Notes: a model not told the origin generated them from the sequence alone. A DNA stretch of 64,000 nucleotides from Plasmodium brasilianum (GCF_023973825.1 NC_090120.1:1743501-1807500), one strand, 5' to 3'; numbered from the stretch's first letter, positions 1-15,480 are shown. Numbers and translations: made by a program.

Positions 1-1
1 T

Positions 2-3000
2 ATATATATTCCTAAGAAACTAATACAAACGAATAGTTTGAAGTCTGAAAAGAACTTATTTCTGAATTTAATGTTTTGCAGTTGTGATATTATATTAGAA
101 AATTTATGTATTACAACTGATGATAGTGAGAGAAACTCATTAATGAATACTTTTATTCCCCTTTATTTTGAAAAAAACAATTTTATAAAACTTATTTTAT
201 TTCTTTTGGTGGATATAACAAAAATTTATAACAAAATAAAAAAGCTACAGTGGTATTTTGAAAATAAATGTAAAGAATTTATGAAAATTTTCAATGACTA
301 TTTTGACAAAAAATTAAAGAAAGTAAACTATGATTATTGTAAAGAAAAAAAAAATCACATATTTTCTCTTACAAACGATTTGTTAAAAAAAACAAGTGCA
401 AAAAAGTCAGACCAGCAGAGTATGTTAAGTAATGATATAAATATTTCCTCAGTAAAACGTTGCTTAAATTTAAGTGAAAAATATATTAGTACAAAGGAAG
501 ATAATAATGTAGATATAAAATCATTAATTATTAACATGTCATCTACATTAAATTCGGAAAATTGCACGAATAATGTGAATAATAACACCAATAACTTTAA
601 TAGTAACAATAATAATAATAATAATAGCAACAACTTCTATGATGGGCATCCTAACACATTCAACAGTTATTATTTAAACAAATTAAATAATGAAAATCCG
701 TTTGATGTTGGATATATTTACAGAAATATATATATAAAAATAATTGACTTGAAATTGTATGAATTTATTACAGATTATATTAATTATATAAGAGAAAATA
801 ATAGCTATTATTATTTATGCCCATATATATTTGTGTACAAATTTAAAGGGATGTGTTTCCTGTTTATTCCAGTGTGCAATAACTTTTATTTAATTTTCTA
901 TCTTTTCTTTTTCCATTTTCTTAACTGTTCAGATTTTTTTAATTTCAAAAGGTGTTTTAGCAAAAGTATTAATGATGAAGACATTTCAACAATGAATTTT
1001 ACATTCCCCAGCAATAATAATTTTTTGTACATTAATAACATTATCAAAATATTAAATATTCATAAGAATAATAAAATGTATGTGAAATATATTTCATTAC
1101 TTAAAGAGATACAAAATAATACCACCACTTGTCATTATTATAAATGGAAAAAAAATAAAGTTATTGTTGATATTAGAAACTCTTTTACTTCTCCTTATTT
1201 TATTCGCACCAAGAGTTTTATTAGTTTTATTGAAAGCACAAATTTATATATAAATCTGAAGAAGTTATATTTGAACAAAGATTATATGTTTTCTTTTAAA
1301 TTAGATAAAAAGAGTAAGCCACCGAATGAGAATTGTTCAAGTGCAAACGATATTGTTTTCATGTTTAATTACTACTTTAATATTTATACATATTTTTATG
1401 ATGAAAAAAAAAATAGTACAAATAATGAGCTGTTCCGTCATACCAAGTACATTATTATTCCGTATTTTAAGGATATATATATAAGTCGAAATAATTTACA
1501 TATGTATTTGAAAATGCTTGAAAATTCGAATGCAGGCACCTTTTATGACAATAATGACAACAATACAACTACTATTACTCCTAATAAAAATAAGAACAAC
1601 AATAACAATAGTAATATTAATAAAAGCAACAACAATAATAGTAATATTAATAATAGCAACAACAATAATAGTAATATTAATAATAGCAACAACAATAATA
1701 GTAATATTAATAATAGCAACAACAATAATAGTAATATTAATAATAGCAACAACAATAATAATAATACTAATAATAGAATGTATATGAGCGAAGATATGAA
1801 AAGTACATGCGCTTCTCACGATAGTAAAACACAAGTTAGCAGAAAAAATATGAACAAAGAGGAGCATATGAAAAATTTTAAATATTCTTTTATTTACAAC
1901 TTATATGAAAACTATGGTGATATTTTTATAAATTATTTTTATGCATTACTAAACATATTAATTGTAGAAGCAGTGAGTGAAATAAAATTAAATAATTTTT
2001 TAAGTATCAGTAATTTTTTACAAATATTAAAAAAATACGAAGTAAACTTTAATATGTATTTTTGGGTATTGTATGACAGTTATATAAATATATACAAAAA
2101 ATATTGTGCTCATGCGGAACTAGTAAAATATTTTAATAATAACAATAGAAGTGAAATGTGTGATTTTGATTGCGTAAGAAAAATAAAGTACAACTATTGC
2201 AACAAGAAAAAATTTTATATTCGAAGACTACTAATATTTTCTGTATGTGTATTATTATCATTTATTTGTAAAAGTATACTGGATTTTTTTGTAACATATT
2301 TAAACTGTTCTTATGAAAATGTGTTTAGCAGTCTGTGCTTCTTTTTTTTTTCAAATAGTAAACAAAGGAAAGTAAATGATTACATGCATTTGAATCTTCA
2401 AAAATCTATTTATTTTAACTTATTTCTGTCATTGAGTTTTGTCTTACAGTATATTCCGTTAAGTGTTCAATATTTAAATTTATTTAAAATTATAAAGAAG
2501 GTTAAAAAATATAAAATAATTTTAGCTTTTTGTTTAAATTATATATGTGGTATAAACTTACCCTTTTACATTTTTTATGAACTTCAAAATATGCCCTTAA
2601 GTTTACTAAACGACTTTTTTTCATTTGACAAAGAAATATTGAATTTGTGTTCAAACAATTATGAATTAAGTAACTCCATAAGTGCAAACACATTTGAAGA
2701 CATTTATTTTGATGAATCAGATTTAAAAATAAATGAAAAAGAACATATCGAATGGATTAATAAACATGGTGACTACAATATGTCGAATGATACATTACGT
2801 TTTTTCAAGAATAAAAAGATTAATAAAAATATCTATAAACGTTTTCATAATAAAGCAGAAAAAAATAAAAATATGAATCTTATACGTCTTATGATTAAAT
2901 TGCACCTTAATTCAATTTTAAATGCATTTACATTTTATGATTTTAAAAATGCTTCAGTGAATATATTAAGTTATCTAACGAATAATTCCCTTCAGGATTG

Positions 3001-4579
3001 TTATCAAAATAATAACAACAGTAATTTTTTTAAACTAATATTTTCTCATTTTGTGAATTATGTTTCCTCATTCTGGTATAATAGAAATTATGAAATTAAC
3101 GAATATCAAAAGGCAAGTTGTTTAATCTGTTCGAAGCATGAAATGGAAAGCGTACAAAATTGTAAAAGTGAAATAGTAAAAAATAGACGTATAATAAAGT
3201 GGAAAGCAGAGCACTTGTGTGAAAAAAGAAATGATCATATAAAAGAAACAGATGTTCTTTTAAATAATTATTATAATTTATTTAAAGTAAGCACAGATTT
3301 ACTATTTTTTGGTGAACATAAATTAATGGAAAAAAACATTTTTGAAGTTTTGCTAAACATAATGGAAATACATTATTCTCATTTATTAATTATTTTACCA
3401 ATATTTACGAAACATATATTTAACCTCTTAACGTACGATTTAAAAATTTATTTAATAAATATTTTTTTCTACATATTTACAAGAACAGATATGTATAACA
3501 TAAGAAGCGTGAGTAATGTTAAAAATAAAACGAAAAACATAGCGGAAAGCAGAATGGGACATAGAATGGAAATGACGATAGAAAGAAAAACGGAAAATGA
3601 AATGGGAAATTTTAGAAAAATAAATAAAAATAATTTTACGGAACAAAAGGATAATGATGTATTCGAATTTAATAAAAAGGATAATATTAATGTTAATAAC
3701 ACAAATTCAAAAGACTTTTTGATGAGGCCATTTGATTGTTATTCAACAAACAACTATTTCGAAGTAATGGAAAAGCAAAAGATCTATACCTTAAATGATG
3801 ATAAAAATGAATTTGAATACAAAAATGAAATGGAAATCGGAAATGATACCGAATATGAAATAGAGAATAAAAGTGTAACTCAAATTGAAGCTGAAACACA
3901 GACCGAGACTGACACAGATTTGGAAGTAATAAATGAAAATGTAAGAGAAGAAGGAATAGCGAATGAAAAGAAAAGAAAATCTTCAAACAGTTTTAAAGAA
4001 AAATTAAAAATTGTCCTATTAGATAATGATTATAATGTGTACCTCATAGAATTTTTCTTTAAAATTGTTTTAAGAATAATTCCCTTTTTTAAAATTAATA
4101 AAAGAGGTAAACATTTGAAGATAAACAGTTCCACAATTATTTACAACTTAAAAATAATATTGAGTTTCTTAAGATCATTTAAAAATGTTATTTTATCAAT
4201 GAAAAATAATTTTTATATATTTATCTATTATTTTTTTATAAAAGGATATATATCACTACTTTTATTAAATGCACACAGAGCGCTGAAGTATTTTAAAAAA
4301 GTGTTTGTTCTTATTATATTCTTTTTCGGGAATCCTGTAAACTCCATAAACAGTCACCCATTTTTAATATATGTAACATACATTTTATACGTTTTAACAA
4401 TTTTATCCAAGTTAAATATGGCAAATTTTTTTGGACATATAATTAAAAAGGAGAAAAAAGAATTCCTTAACGATACCCCCAAAAAGGCATGTTCAGGTGG
4501 TGGTTATAACGATCCTAGGTATAACGACAATTGTAAAAATAGCGATGACAGCAGTAACGATGACAATAATAATAATAAC

Positions 4580-4676
<97 letters not shown>

Positions 4677-7600
4677 GCAACAATAACAACAGTAATAACA
4701 CTAATAGCGATGATGAGGAGACCTACAACGGCGACGAAAGGAAAAATGATAAATTGTGTAGCAATAAAAAGACGTGCTCTAACAATACTTGGATGAAGCA
4801 GAAATACGAAATATGGATGCATTTGGAAATAATTCGTACCATTAAAAGAAATTACGTAAGATTTAACAATAACATATATTTAGTGCCCTTGAATTATCTT
4901 TTTATAAACATGAAAAAACTTTTCAAGAAATACGCAAATGAAAAAGAACTGCAGAAATTAGCGAATATGGACGATAATGGTGTTGTAGATAATTATTTAA
5001 AAAAAACAAACAAGATAAATACAATAAAAAAGGAAAAATATGATGACAATTCTTCTTTAAGGGAGTTCAATATAAATGATAAACTAGAAGATAGAAACAT
5101 ATTTATAAATATTAACAACAATTTTGTATCATTATACCCAACAGCTAAAAATGTGAAAGTTCCCAAAATATACATTAAGGGAGATATTGATAAATCGTTT
5201 TTATCTACCACTGATTTGGATAAAAAAAAAAATTTACATGATCCGAATTTTTCTATTGAAGAGAAAAATATAAACTCGAAAGAAATTAAATACGATTTTA
5301 AAGAAGATAAAAAAAAGAAAGAAGCAGAACAAAAAGAAGAGAAGAAAGAAAAACAAATGGAAAAGCATAACGAAGAGCAAAATGAACAACCATATGGGAG
5401 AGAGAGACAAAATAAAAAAAATACATTTTTAAACGCGAATAAATCGTCAAAAAAAAATTTCCTCGATGAGCAAACTGAATACATGAAAGATATATACTCT
5501 AAATCATTACACGGACGCATTGGTAAAAAGGATATGAGCAATTTATTATTATATAATATAATTTACATCAACAAAATGAACCGAAAATTAAATAATTGTA
5601 AATTCGTTTGTTTTAATTTTAAATATTACCATTTTAAGAAAATTATATCAGATTACAATAAATATTATAAAATAATATTAGAAACTTTTAAGAGGAAACT
5701 GTGCGAAAATTATTATGCATATACATTTGGAAATAACGAAAATGGAAGTCTTGCAATTGGTAAACCATCTTATCTAAAATTGTCACCAACTATAGGTTCT
5801 ATAGGTTACGAGAAAAATAAGAAAAGCGTAAAAAAGGGTTCTGATTTTTGGTTTACTAATAATTTACAGCTAATTCCAATTAAAATAAAAAGAATATGTA
5901 TGAATGAAAATATGATTTCAATTATTGATAAGAAACATAACTTATATATTGGTGGTGATAATACTTTTATTGAAACAAGAAATGAAATATATTTTAAAGA
6001 TAAGAATGAGAAATCAAAAAAAAGGATGAAAAAAAATAAAATAAAAAATAATAGTAGAACAAACATGAATGAAAAAATAGAAATTGATAAATACTTTACG
6101 AATATAAGGTTGAAAAAAATAAATAAACAAGAAAATGGCTTTCCTGATTACAATAGCTCTTCTGGAGATAGTGACAATTTATTATTTGGAAATTCAGTAA
6201 CATATAATGAGAATACAAATTTTTTGAAACCAATTTTTCATTGTAAAAATTATGTTGAATGTTGTAAAGATGTAGGAGATAAAAATAGAGATAGAAATAC
6301 ATGTAATTGCAATACTTGTTGTTCCCTGTTAAATGGTACTTGTGATATTTTCAGTTCTTGTGAAAGTGATCTATACTCTTCTTTTGATAGTGACGATAGT
6401 GATGTTACATATATCAAGATTAATGACGTTGATGAAATTAATAAAAATATGAACATAAAAATTTTATTAAACAGTAATAAAGACAATTCATTTTATGTAA
6501 AAAAAAAAAATTATTCCTTAAAAAAGATTTCAATAGATGATTTTAATATTTATAACAGTGTATTATATTCTTCATCCTACGCAAACCAATATTTAGCATA
6601 TGTTCTACCAGATCAGAAATCTTCCTTGAAAGCAGTGAAAAAATATTTCAATCAAATTTCTAATAAATTTTACAAAGAAAAAGTTAATAGTAAATTTAAA
6701 AGTCAATCAAAAGAAAACATGAACGAAGAAAAAAGAAATTGTGATGAATATAAATATGCAAAAATTAAATATCTACATGGAGAAAAACAAAAGGTGGATG
6801 ATAAAGGAAGCTTTAAGAAAAATGTGTTATCAACAAAAGGAAAGAATGAAAGAACATTATTAGACAATAATCTTAGTAGTAATAAATTCATATATAATTT
6901 TATACATGACATTAAAACTAGAATAAAATTTGTCGATATCTATAACGGTTCAGATTTCGTTATATCCATAAATAATTTTGGACATGTATACGCATGGGGA
7001 AATAACAAATACGGATGCTTAGGGACTGGTGATAATGTCAATAGGTATGCCCCCACGTTAATTAATCCTGGCCATTTTTTTTTATATGATTTTGAAAAAT
7101 TGCAGATACATACAAATTATAAAACAGAGATTAAAATTAAAGGATTAGACAAAATGAATAACAGATGGTGTGAAAATATTTTGTATAATTCTTTAATTAT
7201 TGAAGCAATAAAGAAAAATATGCGTAACAAAAAAAAAAATACAGAAAATACTTCAAAGGAGGCTTCTGTAAAATGTAATGAAGTTGATGGAAAATCTGTT
7301 ATTTCAAGCAATTTTCTAAACACAAACAAATATAAAGATGAAGATTTTTTTACATTAAAAACAAATAGCATTTATACATCGGAACACATGTTTAATTTTG
7401 AAAACTTAGAAGTTAAAAATGTAGTTATAAGTGTACACAAAATTTATGTCCCTATTAGTTCTATTTTTTGTGGTAGCAATCATGTTTGTGCATATTCTAA
7501 TGGATCCATATTTATGTGGGGTGAACAAAAGTTAGGTCAAACATCTATTCCTTTTGAAAATATTTATTTTGATAATTTTAATAAATGTGAATTTTCAGAT

Positions 7601-10031
7601 AGTGATTCAAATAACAATTGTAAAACACAGAAAAGTGAAAATATGGAACTAACCCAAAAAAATAAAACATCAGAACTTTTATCATCCTCTTCCTCTACAT
7701 CTTCTGAAAGTTACTACTTTAATATGATAGATAAGAAGAAAATAGAAAATATAAAAAATAAGTTTAACAAAAATAAAGTTACAATTTGCAAAAAAAAATT
7801 TAGTTTTAACATTGAAAATCCAATTCAAAATAATTTTAATATAACAAATAATGATATATTTCTCAACAATAGAAAATTAAAATTATGCTCAAATTTTAAC
7901 TCAATGAACAATATAAAGAGAAAAAAAATTAATAATAATTTAGTTCTTGTGCCAATTCAAGTCTGTTTATTTAATTTATCATATAGAGTTAAAAAATTTG
8001 AGAACTCTAATGATAAACTTACTAGTAGTATCGAATGTACTGAAACTAAGGAGAAACACAATGTGCAAAAGTTGATGAGTTTAAATTATAACTTATCTAA
8101 TTTCCAAAATTATCAAGGAGATGATTATAATAAAAACATTAACAGAAATTCTCAAAAAAAAATTGAAAGTGAAAATACAAATTTAAAAAAAAAAAATTAT
8201 TACATTAGAATATTCGATTACCTAGAAACATTTATAAAAGCAGAAGTAGTAAATATATATATGAGTCTTTTTAGAAATGATATAAATATCTATACGAATA
8301 TTCCAAACAATGGTAATATAAATCCATACATATATGGAATGACGTTTTATGATTACAACTTTTATGATGAGAAGTATATGAATATTCAAGATTATTATAG
8401 TAAAACACAAAATAAAAAAGAATTTACAGACAGAAGCAATAAAAATTTATATCATAAAAATGAAAATTATTACAATGTTCGTGAAGGTTTAAATAAAAAA
8501 TTAAATGATGAAAAATGCACAAATATACAGGATAACGATTCGTTAAATGAACCAAAAAATGTTGATTTACTTAATATTGATGACCCAAGTAAATTTGTAA
8601 AATTAATGAAAGAGAACGAAATTATTAATCCACAAATTTATGAATATATCGAAAAAGAAGAAACTGTATGCATTAACGTTAAATTAATAATTTTTTTATT
8701 TCTATTTATAAAAAAGAAGTACATGACCATTTTCTTGAACAACTTTCTAATGGTGTCAAATGTGTCATGTGGTGAAGCAAATACAGTAATAACTTGCTTT
8801 AAGAAGAGTATTTATGATAAATACTATCAATATATAATGAAAAATATTACCTGCTCAGGAAATTATAAGCATATGGAAAATGAAAAACTTAAGTCAAAAA
8901 TAAAAGGAACTTTTCCAGAATATTATTTCAGCTCAGGAAGTGAAGAAAGCAATTTAATATATAGAAATGACATATATGATATAAAAAACTACACCAGTAC
9001 AATTGTAAATTGGGGAGATAAATCATTTGATGAATTTAAACTTATAAACTCAACTTATTCATGTTCCGACACATCACGCTTATATCGTATAATAGAAGAA
9101 ATATTGGCACATTATATGTGTATTTATGTATGTGGTAGGGATACAAATAATAACTTGTGTATAAATAATATTAACCAAAGTGTATACACATTCGCTCGAA
9201 TTACAAATAATTTTTTTTATTACAACTTTAATAATTTTTTATTTCTCTACAAGTACAATTATTACCTTTATTATATATATAAAAACAATGTTCATATTAA
9301 TCATAACAATGATTCGAGTTATATAAAAAATAATCCCCTTACTTCATATAAAAATAGATTTAACCTATTTACATCTAATGAAAATACCGTAAATGTAACA
9401 AATCCGAAAACGCAAGGTAATTTACCAAATCAATTTATAATAATAAAAAAGATTGTCTGTAGTAACACTGTAACTTGTTTGCTTGATACACGTAGTAATA
9501 TTTACCTAGCCGGAGACCTAAAATATTACTTTCCGAATTATTTTCGTCACATAGCTTATGGATCATCACCATTTGTTAAAATTAATTTAAATGATACAAA
9601 AACTATAAAAAATGTATCAATTAACCAAAATAATATATTTTTGATATATGATGATAATTCCATAAAAATATTAGGCTATAATAATTATATTGATTTCTTT
9701 AAATATAATCATCCTATATTTTTTACGAATAAACATAACCAAAAGCATTCACATAATGTAGTGTCCATACAAAATTCCGATTTTTTAGTAAAGCAAGTAA
9801 GTATTTATTGTCTTTGAATTTAAGTTTATAATGATTTAATACAGTATGATCCCTTACAGTTATATTATGTATACCTTTGAATGCATACATAAAATTATGA
9901 AAGTGCTAAATGAATTCTTTGTGTCTTTCATTTATATATAGGTACAATCTGGAAATAATTGCATTGTTCTTGTTATGAAAAAGAAAAAAGGGAAGCGAAA
10001 TCCGAAGAAATCAATTAAATACTTGAATTAA
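2..10031 (+). CDS. Giant RCC1-repeat protein, 5' partial, two exons visible
   Basis: The reading frame is already open at the window edge; the first in-frame ATG is at 71 but codons upstream are open, so the true start probably lies outside. Exon 1 runs to 9796. An intron 9797-9941 (donor GTAAGT, acceptor TATATAG) joins in phase 0 to a short last exon 9942-10031, which replaces the read-through ending and supplies a typical RCC1 blade end (VQSGNNCIVLV) plus a Lys-rich tail. RCC1-like strands are visible: YAYTFGNNENGSL (about 5717-5757), VYAWGNNKYGCLGTGDN (about 6988), IFMWGEQKLGQ (about 7510), YVCGRDTNNNL (about 9127) and NIYLAGDL (about 9500). These form a divergent beta-propeller split by Asn/Lys-rich insertions. 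The first ~5.5 kb has hydrophobic helical stretches and no recognised domain. RCC1 propellers act as Ran exchange factors or as protein-binding scaffolds; the blades here are too divergent to say which. Family call is good, function open. Confidence 0.82.
1567..1790 (+). repeat. In-frame 30-bp repeat coding NNNNSNINNS
   Basis: About five near-identical copies of a 30-bp unit (AAC AAT AAT AGT AAT ATT AAT AAT AGC AAC) inside the RCC1 gene, encoding an Asn/Ser/Ile low-complexity insert. The identity between copies indicates recent slippage expansion. Confidence 0.9.
4568..4672 (+). repeat. (AAT)n microsatellite coding poly-asparagine
   Basis: Almost uninterrupted AAT codons encoding some 35 consecutive Asn in the RCC1 gene. 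This is typical of Asn-rich Plasmodium species and is expected to be length-polymorphic. Confidence 0.95.
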
Positions 10032-12999
10032 ATTTGAGTGTTTTTTTTCAACGTAGTAGTATGTTTTTCGAAGATAACTTTTTCATGTTTTTTGTTGTAT
10101 ATTTATGTGTAATATATATGTATGTGTATGCTCCCATTTTTTTTATAGTGCTTTTTTTTATTAATTTTTTTGTTGTAAATAATGAGGATTTTTGACTTTA
10201 ATTATTCACAATTTGTGTAAATGCATTGTTCCATGTTACTGCAAATAAAAAATTTAAACCCAACATTATATAGAATAAACTTTTTTGTATTTTGCAAAAT
10301 TTAAAAATAACTAAAAATATTGTTTACAATTTTTAAAAATTAACTTTCGTACATATCTTTCACAAATGAAAATAATAATCAAGCATAATTAAAAGCTCAC
10401 AATATTTTACATCATTTTGTTTATCCATTTTTATCTTTTATCAAGGTGCTAAATGATTAACAAAAACAATTTATATATTTAATTTTTTAAGTGCAAACTA
10501 TATGAATATATTTATTTGTTAGTAACTATGTTTACATAGAAGTATTTGTTATCGTACAAATTTTTCAAAAATAGTGAAAAATGGAAAGTAGTACTATATC
10601 CTTTTTATTACATAAAAATCATTAAAATAAGAAAAAACAAAAGTAAAACTTATCTAATGTACATTTTTTATCTAATACTGAAAAAATCTATATATTTTAT
10701 ATTTGTTCGTACATTTCCCCTTATATGTAACATAAGATTGCTTCGTGAATCTTTTAATTTACCCTTAAAAATTTATAAAAAAAATTAATATCCTTCCCTC
10801 CAGAAGAGTAAAATTAAAGGAATGAAAACTGTTATTTTGCAATATAATTTTTGAAAATTCTCTAAACATTTGTATAAATTATGTATTATTGCTTTTTTGT
10901 TATTTTAGTGAATTATCTTAACTGTTATGAGTTTTAAAATAATAATATTACTGAATCTTAAAAAAATATTAAAAAAATATGGTAAATACATTCTACTATT
11001 TATGTAAATTCCATTTACGTAGAATAATATTTAAATAATTAATCACGTTATTTATTTCTTATAGAATAACCAAAATAAAAAGAAAACAATTATCAAACCT
11101 ATCTCTTTTTTTACATTAACGCAGTTGTTTCAAACTATTTTGAAGTTCCTAAAGTATAAATCTAATTTTTTTATTTCTATGAATTAACTATTATAGTATT
11201 TTCATTATATATTTTCCTGCAGCGCATTATAACATATTCACTTCAAATTCTTTAAAAGGAACTACAATTTTCATTAGTTTTTGCCCTTGGAAATCATGTC
11301 ATAAATTTTCAATAATCTTTTCCAAGTGAATATAAAGATGGGTCTACAAGAAATGTTTGCTTTTATTATATAATTATAAGAAGTCATAATAGAACATAAA
11401 ATGGATAAACTCATTCTTTTCTTTGATAAGCAATGAAAAATAACATTTTTATTAAGAATAATAAACTACACTGAATTGCTTATATGTGCATCTAAAGGAA
11501 AACAGTATAATACTTTTTTTGTCTTATATAAAATGTGAATAATGCTTTTGAAGTATAAACATTATTAGCTTCTATATTAAATAAATGGATTTAATTTTTT
11601 TGTATATTTAGGTAAATTGTTGTAAGAGTAACGTACAGAAGTCAAAAGTCCTAAAAATATTTTTTAAATTAATAAGATGTTTATAAAAACTATAAATAAA
11701 TGCATTTTAAATAAAATTTTAGAATTGCTCTTTAACTTATTTAGTTGTTCAAAAACATTCGTCAAATAATTATATATAACTATAGAGTAAAAATTATTAT
11801 TTGTAGTAATGATTTTTACATTATTTCATTATAAGATGTATTAATATTTGTCTTGCTATGTATCAATAAAACGAAGTTAATACATTATTAGTTATATTAC
11901 TTTCAAATATATTAATGGCTTATTTGAATGAAGTGATATTTCATTATTATGCTTATAAAAATTTCTTCTCATATTTATCTGCAAAAAAATTTTTGGTTCA
12001 TTTTATTTTATATCACTGTTAAAAGCAAACATAAATACATTGGGTTCAATTTTTTCAAAAAAATTAACATAAAAATTCGAATATTCATAAAAAATAGTTG
12101 CACATATTTAGCGAGATTGTTTTACTCGAGGAAGTAACTTATGCATAAATATTTTGGCACCGTAAAAAGTGTAAATGGAATTTGTTATATTAAGCATATA
12201 TACACATTTGCCACCTCATTTTTCGTATGCACAAACAAATAATTCAATTTAATATTAACATTTCAAAAAAATTGTTCTTTTTTTTTTTAAATTATAGAAT
12301 AAAATGTAAAGCAACATTAAATCAACGGTACTAATTTTGATATTATATTAAATCTAAAAGTAAAATATAACGTTAAATCTGAATTAATATATTTTAGCGC
12401 ACTTAAACGAATCATGTATTGATTTCACAGAATAAAAAAAAGATATATAAAGAAAATAATATGATAAAATCATTTCTAAAATGTATCACTAAAAAAAGTG
12501 GTGAAAATAATGTACAACCAAAATTCAAAGAAAATACAAAATATTCAATGGAATATTTAATAGTAATGTTCACTATTATGAAAGTTTATGGCTTAATTTT
12601 CTTGTAATTGTTTCATGATGGATTTATTGCTTTGAAGTATAGTATTTTTTTTATAGTATCATAGGTATTTTAAAAATAAAAAAAAAAATCAGAATGGTCT
12701 TTCAAATATAATTAATTATTAAAGGAAAAAGCATATATAGTAAAAGTAAAATATAAAAGCATATAAATTAGAGAAAAGTAAAATAATAAAAACAATAAAA
12801 AATTATGAACTCGTAAAAAAGATATAACAGTAAAATTAATAAATTATAACAAAGTTAAAATTTTTAACTTTATAAATATGTAAATGTTTATACTTGAAAA
12901 AAAAAAACTATAATGTGATTTTCGGGAAAAGGAAAAACAGTTACATGTATATATGTAAATAAATCTATTAAAATAAAAAATAATTTTCAAATATAAATA
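10032..12999. other. Left pericentromeric gene-free flank
   Basis: No supported gene in about 3 kb. Open frames here are short (the longest, 10546-10788, has 80 codons), lack motifs and have A/T composition like the surroundings. The A+T content rises steadily to the right. The first few hundred bases probably hold the 3' UTR of the RCC1-repeat gene. Confidence 0.7.
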
Positions 13000-15480
13000 T
13001 AACAAAATGTACAATATAAAAAAAAATAATTAAATATATTATTCTAAAAGAAATAATACATTAAAAATTAGTAAAAATAATAAATATATTTTTAAATTAT
13101 ATTAATATCGTGTATATTTTTATATAAATAATTAATAAAATTAATGAAATATAAATAAAATAAATCAAATATATATAAATAATTAATATAGTTATTTAAA
13201 TATAAACAAAGTAAATTAATAAAATTAAATTATACTAATATCGTGTATATTATACATATAAATAATTAGTAAAATTAATTAAATATAAATAAAATAAATT
13301 AGTAAAATTAATTAAATATAAATAAAATAAATTAGTAAAATTAATTAAATATAAATAAAATAAATTAGTAAATTAATTAAATATAAATAAAATAAATTAG
13401 TAAAATTAATTAAATATAATTAATTAATAAAGTTATTTAAATATAAATAGAATATAAACAAATATAAATCATATAAACAATTAATATAATTATTTAAATA
13501 TAAATAAAATAATGAATTAAAAATATTTGTTCATAAATAAATTATTAATTTAAAAAAAAATAAATAAAAAGAAATAATAAATAAATTAGTAGTTAATTAA
13601 AATAAATTTTAATAAATAAATGGCTAATTAATTAAAAAATAGTAATTAATTGATAATTAAACAAATATATAGTAATAAATAATTGATTTTAATTATTTAA
13701 ATAATATAATTATAAAAGAAATAGTAATAAATATACAATTAATAGAATAATAAAAATTAATATAGTATAATTATAATATAATAATACTGTTGAAATATAT
13801 TATTCAAATAATATATGAATATTTTATTTAATTACATTAGTTATTTTATCTATTGACTAATTAATTTTAGAAAATATTGTCAATATATTTTTAAATAAAT
13901 TATAATGATTATTTTTATAATGTTTAAATAAATTAAAAGTTTCTTTATTATTTAGTTGTTTAATAATATACTTAATTATTTTTAATAAGTTAATAATTTA
14001 TGCTTTTAATTGTATTTAATATATAAAATTATATTATATATATAATAATTCTTAGATTTATATTAAATTAATTATTATTTAAAATATATATTTATTTGAT
14101 AAAATAAAATTAATGTTATAATTATATAAATGATAAATATATATTATTACATAATTTAAAGCAATGTTATTATAATTTTATATATTTTTTAATTTATTTA
14201 TAATTAATTACTTATTTTTTTTTATTATTTTCGTAAAATTTAAACATATTATATATATCTTTTAATTAATTAATTAATTAATTCAAAATAATAATATTTA
14301 TGTTAATATTCTTAATTATTATAAAAATATATATTTTTTCTGACGGAATTAATTATATAATTAAGAGTTTTTTTTATATCGATTAATAATATATTATTAT
14401 TTAATAGTTATTTATAAAAAAAATATATACTATATAACTATAATTATATGAATGTATTAAATTAATAAATAAATATAATTAATTATTTATTTTTATTTAC
14501 ACTAAATTTACCATATTTTTTATTTATTATATTATTTTATTTAATTTATTATTTTTATTTATTAAATATGTTTTATTATTTACATAATTAAATTAATTAT
14601 AATAACTACTAATTACACTTGTTATATTATTTAATTATTTTGTATATTTAATTAAGTATATATTAAATCTATTATATATCATCTATTGTATTAATTATAT
14701 TAGTACTTAATTAAACTAATGAATTATTTCATATCTTTAATTATATTGTTTATTTAAATTAATTATTATGTATTATTTATTTAGTTATGCAATTTTATCG
14801 AATTATTTTATTTATTTTTTTTTAATTATATTATTATATATCATTGTACCATCCTATTAAATTAAATTAATTATATTATATTTAAGTAATTATATTATAT
14901 ACTTTATTTTATTTTTTACTTAAAATAAAATTATATATAATTTATTTAAATATACTATTATATATTTTTAAAAATTAATTTTTAATATATTTTATTTTAA
15001 TTAAATAAATTATTAATTATATATAATTAATTTATTATTATTTATTTTAATAAATGCTTTATATTAATTCTATCCTTATTTAAAATATTAATATATATAA
15101 TTTACATAGTTTTATATTTTATTATTATTACTTATTTTTATATTTATAATTATATTAATTAATTATAATAACTATTATATAACATTCAAATTAATGGAAT
15201 ATATTTAATAAAAATAATAAATTATAGTAATATTATTAATTTTAATAGATTAAAAAAAATAATTGTGTTATTAAATTACAGACGTGTATTTAATTAAATA
15301 GATTATACAATATTATTTATTTAATTATTTTAATTTAATTAAATTATTTATTTATTTTTTTAGCTAATATATTTATTACATATTTATTTCAACTTTTACT
15401 ATAACACATTTATTTATATATATTTAATGTAGTAATTTTATTATTATTTCGAAATTTGAAGATATTGATAATATTTACGA
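13000..15480. other. Centromere core (near-pure A/T, about 2.5 kb)
   Basis: Over about 2.5 kb most 60-base lines contain only zero to four G or C, clearly below the already A/T-rich flanks, and there are no open frames of note. The segment contains a 33-bp tandem array near its left end. Plasmodium centromeres are known as single regions of roughly 2-2.5 kb with >97% A+T and imperfect tandem repeats, one per chromosome, bound by CENP-A nucleosomes. Size, composition, repeat content and position in a larger gene-free block all fit. Boundaries are judged by eye. Confidence 0.85.
13255..13430. repeat. 33-bp tandem array inside centromere
   Basis: About five copies of a 33-bp unit containing TTAGTAAAATTAATT. 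The G of TTAGT recurs at 13269, 13302, 13335, 13368 and 13400 (spacings 33, 33, 33, 32). Degenerate copies seem to continue on both sides. Confidence 0.9.

Noticed and set aside
4497..4822. Poly-Leu and poly-Ile frames opposite the (AAT)n tract
   Set aside because: Frame shadows of a trinucleotide repeat in the RCC1-repeat gene.
10546..10788. 80-codon frame in the pericentromeric flank
   Set aside because: A/T composition equal to its surroundings, no motif, starts at a non-ATG codon.
13255..13430. CRISPR-like array
   Set aside because: Contiguous tandem units without spacers, in a eukaryotic centromere.
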